Virus record (IMG/VR): IMGVR_UViG_3300005825_000009
Coordinates: 1 to 44,907 of that record
Origin: a virus
Strand: one strand, 5' to 3'
Length of the DNA: 44,907 nucleotides
Part shown: piece after piece, positions 39,435 to 44,907 of the stretch
Layout: every line of letters starts with the position of its first letter
Position numbering within the stretch: position 1 is the stretch's first letter
Position numbers and translations under genes: made by a program
The notes under the pieces: generated by a model
Seen by the model: the letters and a program-made list of their open reading frames with translations, nothing else
What the model was told of the DNA's origin: nothing
Databases searched by the model: none

Positions 39435-39767
39435 GCGCGAAGCGCACCTTACGCATTGCGGTTGGCGCAGCCAGAGCAATGTGCTGAGCCACGGAACGTG
39501 GCGGGCAAGATAGGCACACAGTGCCACAACGCGCGCGACAGCGAGTTGCGAGGCAGGATGCCGAGCCCGCTAATGGCAGGACACAGGACGTGTCCTGCCA
39601 ACCTTTGCGAGCGAAGCGAGCTAATCAACAAGAACGCTTTACGCGAGTGTACTCACGAAGCGCTGTGCCACCACAGGTGGCAGATATTACGTCGCGAAGC
39701 GACACATTGAAAGCGAGCGAAGCGAGCGCGCCGCGGAATGAGAATCATTCGCATTGGCAAGTGCCAA
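39435..39767. repeat. Cluster of perfect hairpins with GAA and ACA triloops
   Basis: At least nine inverted repeats are packed into 333 bases without a credible gene. GAA-loop hairpins: 39435-39445 (GCGC stem), 39488-39502 (GCCACG stem), 39691-39703 (GTCGC stem), 39736-39750 (GAATGA stem). ACA-loop hairpins: 39513-39525 (GGCAC stem), 39666-39682 (TGCCACC stem). Others: 39574-39600 (11-bp stem TGGCAGGACAC), 39754-39767 (TTGGCA stem). A 15-base sequence GCGAGCGAAGCGAGC occurs twice, at 39607-39621 and 39713-39727. DNA of the form GCGAAGC is known to fold into unusually stable mini-hairpins. The whole 39132-39814 stretch holds only this cluster, the promoter at 39217 and the terminator at 39765. 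It may be a replication or packaging site or a structured RNA. Confidence 0.75.
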
Positions 39768-39800
39768 AAAAGGGCGCGTAGCCGTTGCAGCCACGCGCCC
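39765..39800 (-). terminator. Terminator of the short leftward early operon
   Basis: GGGCGCGT (39772-39779) pairs with ACGCGCCC (39793-39800) around a 13-nt loop. On the minus strand the stem is followed by TTTTTT (complement of the A-run at 39766-39771). It lies 15 bases after the stop of the gene at 39815 and so closes the operon 41192-39815, insulating it from the structural promoter. Confidence 0.88.
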
Positions 39801-39814
39801 CAATGGTTGGCGGT

Positions 39815-40066
39815 TTAGCGGCCGTCGTCCATGCGCGCCGCGTCACGCGGTTGCGGCCAGTCGTCAGCCGTCACTCCTGCCGCGATGAGTCGGCACAGGT
39901 GCGCAAGTACTAACGCGTTTCGCGCGTACGCGGCCGTACCTCTGTGGGTAGCTTCGAGTCGATGCACGGCCGCTACGAAACCGCGTTGTGCGGCTACCGT
40001 GGGCGACACGTGGAACGCGGCCAGCAACAACGCGTTTTTGGCGTTGATGTAATCGGGGGTGTCCAT
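39815..40066 (-). CDS. Small Ala-rich early protein, unknown
   Basis: An 83-aa protein. ATG 40066 shares its A with the stop of the previous gene (TGATG); a GTG at 40069 is an alternative. The protein is helical and Ala-rich (YINAKNALLLAAFHVSPTVAAQRGFVAAVHRLEATH, in parts) with a short basic and acidic end (RDAARMDDGR). No motif is recognised. It is the last gene before the terminator at 39765. Confidence 0.7.
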   Translation of the reverse strand: MDTPDYINAKNALLLAAFHVSPTVAAQRGFVAAVHRLEATHRGTAAYARNALVLAHLCRLIAAGVTADDWPQPRDAARMDDGR

Positions 40067-40296
40067 CACGCGTTCATTGACGCGTATTCACCGCGTTCCC
40101 CGCGTTCCCCGCGCTCGCGCCCCGCCAAGAGTCGCGCCACGTAAGCTTTACGCGCCGCGCTCTCCCGTTTGCGCTGTCGGATGGTGCGCTGGCATCGGTC
40201 GCAAATGGCGATAGCGAAGCGTTCTTTCGTGGCGCAGTCCTCCACGTAGTACCACGCGGGCACGTAACGTCCACCACAGCTACATTTATTTGGCAT
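40066..40296 (-). CDS. Small zinc-ribbon early protein
   Basis: A 76-aa protein with AGGAG seven bases before ATG 40296. The N-terminus is a clear zinc ribbon: KCSCGGRYVP, then CATKE and ICDRCQRT. The C-terminal half is basic (RQRKRESAARKAYVARLLAGRERGERGERGE, in parts). The GERGERGE stretch is encoded by a 9-bp tandem repeat CGCGTTCCC (plus strand, 40092-40109). A nucleic-acid-binding or host-polymerase-binding role is possible for such a protein, but this is inference. Confidence 0.72.
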   Translation of the reverse strand: MPNKCSCGGRYVPAWYYVEDCATKERFAIAICDRCQRTIRQRKRESAARKAYVARLLAGRERGERGERGEYASMNA

Positions 40297-40327
40297 TTGG
40301 GTTACTCCTGGGGTTAGCAGTCGAAGC

Positions 40328-40347
40328 GGGGCACGTCCTTGTGCCCC
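40328..40347 (-). other. Intercistronic stem-loop
   Basis: GGGGCAC (40328-40334) and GTGCCCC (40341-40347) form a 7-bp stem with a 6-nt loop in the 77 bases between the genes at 40374 and 40296. There is no T-run, so it is more likely an mRNA processing or stability element than a terminator. Confidence 0.5.
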
Positions 40348-40373
40348 TATTGCGTCGCCTCGCGCTCGGCGTT

Positions 40374-41192
40374 TTACTGTTCGTCGTCGATGCTTTCAAG
40401 GTCGTCCAGACCCTCCAGCAGCGCGTCCGGGTCGAAGTCCGCCTCATCATCCGCCAAGTGGCGCGTTTCCTTCCAGCCTAGGAACACCTCCGGCGACATG
40501 CCGGCGTTGCGCGCTCGCGCGGCCAGGGAATCCAAAATTTTCATCCACGTCGTCTGTGGCACCTTGGCCGTTGCCGGATATGCCGCCGCGAATGCCGCCT
40601 TGCTCAACACTTTCTGGAAACTGCCGATGTCGACGGAAGCCGGAAGCCGCTTCGTGTCCTTGAGCATCTTCAGAGCTCCCGGCCCGATGGCCCGCCAGAC
40701 CTTGGCGGTTGCGGCGCGCCCTGTCGTCAGAAAATCATCCAACGAGTAGGGCACGGATTCTCCTGTCGACCCGTCGTCTTTGGGACGCACCGCGTTCATC
40801 ACGTCCCGCATACAACTATCGAACCACACTTGCCGCAGAACAGCTTCCCCGCGCGGGTCGTCGGCGGCGAGGGCGAGGTCTGGCAGGAACGCGATGGCAA
40901 CGCCAAGCGAGGTCCGCTTTTCACCGCGCTTGGCCGCCTTTTTCGCGATGCGTTGGATTCCGACTCCGTAGCCTTCTGGCGGTTCCGTGGTCCGCTCCGG
41001 GTCGAAGTTGTACCGCACGATGGCGTTCTCCGCCGCGCACGCCTCGATTGCGCGGTCGATGGATGCTTGCGCATCCTCTAGCTTGGAAGGTGGGAAATAC
41101 TCCTTTCCTACATCTTCTAGTTTGGCAGCGGTCGCGTCGGCCGCGTCGGCTGCGTCGGTCGTTTCGTCGGTCGTCTTCGTTTCGTCGTTCAT
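40374..41192 (-). CDS. Acidic early protein, unknown
   Basis: A 272-aa protein from ATG 41192, with GGAG ten bases upstream. The N-terminus is Asp/Thr/Ala-rich and disordered (ETKTTDETTDAADAADATAAK, in parts); the middle is globular (VGIQRIAKKAAKRGEKRTSLGVAIAFLPDLALAADDP, in parts; VWFDSCMRDVMNAVRPKDD), and the end is very acidic (ADFDPDALLEGLDDLESIDDEQ, in parts). It has no known motif. It is the first gene after a consensus promoter and so probably a strongly expressed immediate early protein. The frame is open upstream to an ATG at 41333, which coincides with the predicted transcription start; a leaderless 319-aa form is possible. Confidence 0.75.
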   Translation of the reverse strand: MNDETKTTDETTDAADAADATAAKLEDVGKEYFPPSKLEDAQASIDRAIEACAAENAIVRYNFDPERTTEPPEGYGVGIQRIAKKAAKRGEKRTSLGVAIAFLPDLALAADDPRGEAVLRQVWFDSCMRDVMNAVRPKDDGSTGESVPYSLDDFLTTGRAATAKVWRAIGPGALKMLKDTKRLPASVDIGSFQKVLSKAAFAAAYPATAKVPQTTWMKILDSLAARARNAGMSPEVFLGWKETRHLADDEADFDPDALLEGLDDLESIDDEQ

Positions 41193-41339
41193 CTTAGAGT
41201 GTCTCCGTTGGTCCCGGTGAGAAGAACCGCGCGCGTGGGACCGGCCGCGCGTGGATGAGGTCGCCGTCCCTGGCATGATGGACCGCGCGAGCATCGCGCT
41301 GCCCTGTCCGTTGCCGTGTTCGTTGATCACCATGCGCAA

Positions 41340-41368
41340 AGTATAGCGCCAATCGCGGGCCGTGTCAA
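41340..41368 (-). promoter_or_regulatory. Consensus sigma-70 promoter, leftward early
   Basis: On the minus strand TTGACA (complement of 41363-41368) and TATACT (complement of 41340-41345) are exactly 17 bases apart, the same boxes and spacing as the promoter at 3294. The predicted start is near 41333, where an ATG in frame with the 40374 gene begins. A GATC site (41324) lies about ten bases downstream of the start. Confidence 0.88.
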
Positions 41369-41425
41369 GCGATAATAGACGTTTTCCAGATGTGCGTAGT
41401 CCGCGGGTTGTTGCCAGCGTAAGAC

Positions 41426-41752
41426 GGTTACATGCTAACGAGTAATGCCAATGCGTGAGTAACATAACATAACAGTAAATAACATCGACCCTTCCGGGGG
41501 CCACCGCAGCACCCTTGTCTCCCAGACGGTCATTCTGCTCGCCTATTGGCACTAGTCCATGCCAGCGTACGCTACCCCACCCGTTGCCAATTGAGTATAA
41601 TTTGATTGCATTTTGTTGAGGGGCTATAAGGGTTGACCAGGTTACCCTTGGCGGGAGTGCCTATTGGCAATTAAGGACCATTTTAGCCCCTCCGAGGGAT
41701 AGGGGTATGGGAGGGCGCCGGCCGGCCGTTTCTGTTAGAAATTGTTATGTTA
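41426..41752. other. Control region with TAACA repeats in both orientations, origin candidate
   Basis: TAACA occurs three times head to tail at 41460-41474 and again at 41480-41484; the inverted form TGTTA occurs at 41733-41737, 41743-41747 and 41748-41752. Between these lie an 11-bp direct repeat GCCTATTGGCA (41541-41551 and 41659-41669), a 9-bp inverted repeat GAGGGGCTA/TAGCCCCTC (41618-41626 and 41684-41692) with a nested AAGGGT/ACCCTT pair (41628-41633 and 41644-41649), and an AT-rich patch with TATAAT at 41596. Iteron-like repeats, an AT-rich stretch and divergent promoters in an 820-bp gene-free region next to the helicase operon are what a phage origin looks like. No protein-binding motif is known. 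Confidence 0.45.
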
Positions 41753-41887
41753 GGAATCATCCCGTTTGGCAACGGCAGCCGCCATCGACCACCAGCCAGC
41801 GACCACCGGCCTAATCGCCAGCCACCAACCCGCCAAACCGCCGCTGCTCAAGCGCGCGTAGCCGATTGCCAAATCGCTGCATGGGGG

Positions 41888-41916
41888 TTGTTTTTTGTCG
41901 CGGCCTGTGATATACT
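41888..41916 (+). promoter_or_regulatory. Extended -10 promoter of the rightward early operon
   Basis: TATACT at 41911-41916 is preceded by TGA (extended -10). TTGTTT at 41888-41893 lies 17 bases upstream and matches the first three bases of the -35 consensus. Predicted start is near 41923, about 93 bases before the ATG at 42016. It shares the TATACT box with the two consensus promoters at 3294 and 41340, which supports it. Confidence 0.7.
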
Positions 41917-42015
41917 CGGGGCTTGTTCGATTGATTTGTTACGGGAGCGCTTTACTGCTAGATGGCTTATTCCCCGCGGATGATTTGCCATTATCCGCGT
42001 AACCCGGAGATTGCA

Positions 42016-43179
42016 ATGATAGAACGAAAAGAGGATGCACAACGGCAACGCCAACGCCGCCGCACACGGAAGTATGCTACCGTTATTGATAGATGCGACG
42101 ACATAGTGCGTCGCATGTGTCAGATTGACAGCGTAACGCTGAACAATATGGCACACGTCCACGCGCGGTCAATCGAAGCGTTGGTAGACACTGACCAGTT
42201 GGCGGATTTTGCCACGCTATATTGCGTCAAGACGGGTGCTCCATATGGCACCCGCCAGCCGCGCACGCTCGCCGACATGTTGCGCATACATGGCGCAGAG
42301 ACAGCCGCGAGTTTGCTGCGATGCACGGCGTTGGGTGAATACTCGCCTTTATGGTCTGAAACCGGGCCGGATACGCTGTCCAATTTGCGCAAACTGGACC
42401 CGGTAGGGTATTTCGTATACTCCTGGACGCGGCTGGAATTTGGCAATTTGGCCCGCGCCCAGTCTGTCACGTGGGAGTTGCGGGAAGAGCGGCGCCGACT
42501 GTGGCAGGGCATAGTAGAGGCCTTGGAAGTGGGCGCCTGCCGCATTCAGGATATCATGCTATGCAATGAGTTGCTCCGGCGCCATCTCGGGTTATGCAAT
42601 CCCGATTTGAACTCTCGTTTTGCGCCAGCATTGCCGACCGCTGGCGCGCTCATTGCCGGCCGATTGGCAGATAATCCCTTCCTCGCGCTGGCCGACGTGC
42701 TCGTTTCCCGAATTCGCAGCATGGTCACGCAAACGGCCAAGCGGCGGTATGCCGCATATCGTGACGAACTATGCGACCGCGCACAAATTACGTTAGCCGT
42801 TATCGGCCAAACCCATGTCGAGCTAGGCGGCCTGTCGCTATTCCATAAACAGGCCCGGAACGATGCCGGGTCGGCCGATGAAGCGGCGTGGCTGGACTTG
42901 GCAGAACTAGACTTCGGCGATGGCGACGAGTCGAGCTACAGTATGTATCTCGACAAGGGGCTTTTTGCCGAAAAGCCGCCCAAAGGTAACGGCAAGGCGG
43001 CCGCTGCTCCCACGTCAATACCGCAATTCTCCGGCCGTATCTTTGAGGGCGCCAATGCGGCCGTCAAGCCCGCAATCACACAAAGCCACCCACCCACGCG
43101 CAAACTGTCGGAGTCGCTGAAATTGCAGCCTGCCGCCGGATTCAAACTGCGCATCGGCCGCACGGAGAACAAATCATGA
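42016..43179 (+). CDS. First rightward early protein, unknown
   Basis: A 387-aa protein with GGAG (42006-42009) six bases before ATG 42016; an in-frame ATG at 41962 has no ribosome site. The N-terminus is very basic (KEDAQRQRQRRRTRKY). The middle is helical, with several Cys and Trp (FATLYCVKTGAPYGTRQPRTLADMLRIHG, in parts; YFVYSWTRLEFGNLARAQSVTWELREERRRLW, in parts). The C-terminus is Pro/Ala/Lys-rich and disordered. No motif is recognised. Its position just after the early promoter and before the helicase suggests a role in replication initiation or host takeover, but that is inference. Confidence 0.8.
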   Translation: MIERKEDAQRQRQRRRTRKYATVIDRCDDIVRRMCQIDSVTLNNMAHVHARSIEALVDTDQLADFATLYCVKTGAPYGTRQPRTLADMLRIHGAETAASLLRCTALGEYSPLWSETGPDTLSNLRKLDPVGYFVYSWTRLEFGNLARAQSVTWELREERRRLWQGIVEALEVGACRIQDIMLCNELLRRHLGLCNPDLNSRFAPALPTAGALIAGRLADNPFLALADVLVSRIRSMVTQTAKRRYAAYRDELCDRAQITLAVIGQTHVELGGLSLFHKQARNDAGSADEAAWLDLAELDFGDGDESSYSMYLDKGLFAEKPPKGNGKAAAAPTSIPQFSGRIFEGANAAVKPAITQSHPPTRKLSESLKLQPAAGFKLRIGRTENKS

Positions 43180-43886
43180 CCACGCCAAGTGCCAATCTCA
43201 AGTCTATTGTCGACTTGTTGCAAGTGGCAAAAGCCAAAGGTTGCGAGTGGCCGAAATTGAAAATGAAAACCCCTAATGGCAATACTATCGTCCTGTCACT
43301 GGCGGGTCACGGGGCGCGATTCCCCGGGACTGTTAACGTCAAGGATGCTGGCAGTTACCCCTACAATATGTGGTACGGGCGCATTACGCACGCTGGGGAA
43401 TTCTTCCGCAACAGGCAGCTTTCGCCCGACATTACTGCCGGTATCCATGCGGAATTGGCAATGCTGGCGGCCGAACCTGCCGCTTATGCAAAGGTACAAG
43501 GCCAGCGTACCGGCTTCTGCATGTTTTGCGGACGCCCGCTGACCAATTTGGAAAGCGTCGCGCACGGTTATGGGCCGATATGCGCTGAGAATTTCAATCT
43601 TCCGTGGGGCGATTTGGGTCTGGCGAATACCAGCAACCGGGATGCCGACATGATGGAAGAATTGGCAGACGCGTTTGACGACGGGCAATCCGCAGCCCAC
43701 CCGCCTGTCGCAGCCACCGATGATACCCCACTAATAAATAACTTGTCGGCGTTGATGTGCGAAGCGGCCCAGTATTTGGCGCAATCGCGCGGCGGCGGCG
43801 ACGTGACCGACTGGCGCCGACTTGCGGCGACGTTTGTCGCGATAGTGGACAAGGCGCGCGAGGCGCGCGAGGAGGTGGCACAATGA
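43176..43886 (+). CDS. DUF6011-type zinc-binding protein
   Basis: A 236-aa protein starting in an ATGA overlap. In the middle GFCMFCGRPLTNLESVAHGYGPICAENF (in parts: CMFCGRPLTNLES, HGYGPICAE) matches the DUF6011 domain, a short zinc site with two Cys, a Gly-Tyr-Gly-Pro and a final Cys. The N-terminal part (KLKMKTPNGNTIVLSLAGHGARFPGTVNV, in parts) resembles the single-strand-binding-like region often fused to this domain. The C-terminus is helical and acidic. The domain's function is unknown, but it is common in phage early regions. ATGA overlap with the helicase gene. Confidence 0.8.
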   Translation: MTTPSANLKSIVDLLQVAKAKGCEWPKLKMKTPNGNTIVLSLAGHGARFPGTVNVKDAGSYPYNMWYGRITHAGEFFRNRQLSPDITAGIHAELAMLAAEPAAYAKVQGQRTGFCMFCGRPLTNLESVAHGYGPICAENFNLPWGDLGLANTSNRDADMMEELADAFDDGQSAAHPPVAATDDTPLINNLSALMCEAAQYLAQSRGGGDVTDWRRLAATFVAIVDKAREAREEVAQ

Positions 43887-44907
43887 AATTCAACTTTGGC
43901 AACGACGACAACGGCGGCGACAACGGCGGTAGCAAACCGGCCGAGCCGGCCGAGCCCGCTAACAAGGCGAAGCCGACATATGCCAATTTCACCGAGTTAC
44001 TAGCGGCCAGGCTAGTCGAGCACGGCATGTCAGTAGATGATGTGCAAATCATCGGACTGGTCACAGAGACAGCTGGCGAACAGGTTGAAGCGCCAAAGCT
44101 ACCGCCCGCCGTGGAACGCAAGCCCGCCGCCAAGTTGCAACTGCGGCCGGCCGCAACGCCCGCGGATAAGAAACCCTCCCCGCTGTTGGCAAAACTGCAG
44201 GCCAAGCACAAGGCGCCGGCGCGTGACGAGCCTATCAAGCTACGCGGCACCGGGTTGACAAAGCGACTCGGCGAGCAATTGCAGCGTGCGGCTGATAAAG
44301 CCGAGGCACCGCCGCCCGTCGAACATACGGATGAAGAGCGCGAGCAAATCATCGAAACGGCGCGGAAGGAACACCTGACGTTCATCGAAGCGCACAAACT
44401 GCCAAGTCAAATCCGCAGCGATGTGGAACTGGACGAATCGCAGTTGCAGGCCGTCGACGGCTTGTCTCGCCAAATGTACGGCTGTCTTATCGGGGCGGCT
44501 GGTACGGGCAAAACAACGACCGTCCGCGAGTTAGTCGCCCGTATGGTCGGCAACTTGCGAGAAATTGATTTGAACAGGGCGCGGAAGGAAAATATGCGCA
44601 CTACGCGGCCGGAGATAATGCCGGCGATGTGTTTCGTGTCCTTTACCGGCAAGGGTGTGCAGCAAATAAAGCGCAATCTGCCAAAAGAATACCACGCGCT
44701 TTGCGACACCGGTCACGGCACACTTGGCTACACTGCCGTGTACGAAGAGCGCTACAACCACAAAACAAAAGAAACGCGAATGGTCCGCGTATTCGTGCCG
44801 ACGTTCACCGCTGCCAATAAACTCCCGTACCAGATTTGCTTTATCGATGAAGCCGGGATGATGCCAAACTGGTTATTTAACCAGATTGTCGAAGCGCTGC
44901 CGGATGA
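43883..44907 (+). CDS. RecD-like SF1B DNA helicase, N-terminal part (continues at position 2)
   Basis: The ATG at 43883 overlaps the previous stop (ATGA). The first 200 residues are a low-complexity, Ala/Pro/Lys/Asp-rich tail (FGNDDNGGDNGGSKPAEPAEP) with several LQLRPA-like patches, possibly for partner binding. The helicase core begins at about residue 180 with SDVELDESQLQAVDGL (Q-motif-like) and the Walker A GAAGTGKTTT (G204 to T213, K210). CFVSFTGKGVQQIKRNL (motif Ia) follows. The gene runs off the end of the window in frame into position 2, giving 697 aa in total. The Walker B and motif III-VI signatures lie in the other part. Confidence 0.93.
   Translation, partial: MKFNFGNDDNGGDNGGSKPAEPAEPANKAKPTYANFTELLAARLVEHGMSVDDVQIIGLVTETAGEQVEAPKLPPAVERKPAAKLQLRPAATPADKKPSPLLAKLQAKHKAPARDEPIKLRGTGLTKRLGEQLQRAADKAEAPPPVEHTDEEREQIIETARKEHLTFIEAHKLPSQIRSDVELDESQLQAVDGLSRQMYGCLIGAAGTGKTTTVRELVARMVGNLREIDLNRARKENMRTTRPEIMPAMCFVSFTGKGVQQIKRNLPKEYHALCDTGHGTLGYTAVYEERYNHKTKETRMVRVFVPTFTAANKLPYQICFIDEAGMMPNWLFNQIVEALPD
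44788..44907. repeat. Terminal redundancy, copy 2 (circle junction)
   Basis: Identical over all 120 bases to positions 1-120. See copy 1; the duplication is a contig-end overlap inside the helicase gene, which shows that the genome closes on itself. Confidence 0.95.

Noticed and set aside
39252-39710. A 152-codon open frame on the plus strand in the hairpin region
   Set aside because: No ribosome site, residue mix looks random (many Cys, Arg, His), and it runs through the perfect inverted repeats. Convenient absence of stops in GC-rich DNA explains it.
39435-39767. CRISPR array
   Set aside because: Repeats are short palindromes of different sequence without regular spacing or equal-length spacers, and there are no cas genes; the Cas4-like nuclease belongs to a phage recombination operon.
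41573-41601. Plus-strand promoter at TATAAT 41596-41601
   Set aside because: The -10 box is perfect, but at 16-18 bases upstream there is only TACCCC-like sequence and no TG extension; kept only as part of the AT-rich origin candidate.
1-44907. tRNA or rRNA genes
   Set aside because: No cloverleaf with the conserved T-loop GTTCRA and acceptor pairing, and no rRNA-like stretch, was seen on either strand.
1-44907. Lysogeny genes (integrase, CI/Cro-type repressor, attachment site)
   Set aside because: No tyrosine or serine recombinase motif and no repressor-like gene was found; the HTH at 38520-39131 belongs to the terminase small-subunit candidate.

Overview
The window is a complete or near-complete genome of a tailed double-stranded DNA phage (Caudoviricetes). 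Its first 120 bases recur exactly as its last 120 bases (44788-44907), inside one uninterrupted helicase gene, so the contig closes into a circle of about 44,787 bp. The gene set points to a podovirus-like virion: T7-type terminase, portal, scaffold, HK97-fold capsid protein, adaptor and nozzle candidates, fibres and very large internal virion proteins, with no tape measure, sheath or tail-tube genes. There is no integrase, repressor or phage RNA polymerase, so it looks strictly lytic and dependent on host sigma-70 polymerase. The near-consensus promoters and lipoprotein-like gene suggest a Gram-negative host; the exact host cannot be told.

Layout. (1) A rightward early/replication arm starts at a promoter at 41888, runs through 42016-44907, across the circle junction to 3297. 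It carries an unknown 387-aa protein, a DUF6011-type protein, a RecD-like helicase, several small Cys-rich proteins, a two-helix membrane protein and an endolysin candidate. (2) A consensus promoter at 3294 starts a 147-nt structured RNA ending in an intrinsic terminator, then a long rightward block (3511-16299): Cas4-like nuclease, Sak4-like ATPase, a possible ssDNA-binding protein, a terminator at 8874-8904, small accessory genes, a DNA polymerase I-type enzyme, dNMP kinase, MazG-like hydrolase, a DUF3987-like ATPase and two exported proteins. (3) A leftward structural block (39131 down to 16389) runs from small terminase to the 1828-aa internal virion protein and stops at a strong terminator at 16311-16353. 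(4) A short leftward early block (41192 down to 39815) is driven by a second consensus promoter at 41340-41368 and closed by a terminator at 39765-39800.

Two regions lack convincing genes. 39132-39814 lies upstream of the terminase genes and contains a dense set of perfect hairpins, many with GAA or ACA triloops. 41193-42015 is the divergent control region, with TAACA repeats in both orientations, long inverted repeats and promoters; it is the best replication-origin candidate.

Most genes overlap by 1-17 bases (ATGA, TAATG, TGATG junctions), which implies translationally coupled operons. The genome is strongly depleted of GATC: nine sites by eye, three of them in one 354-bp gene (9664-10017), which looks recently acquired.
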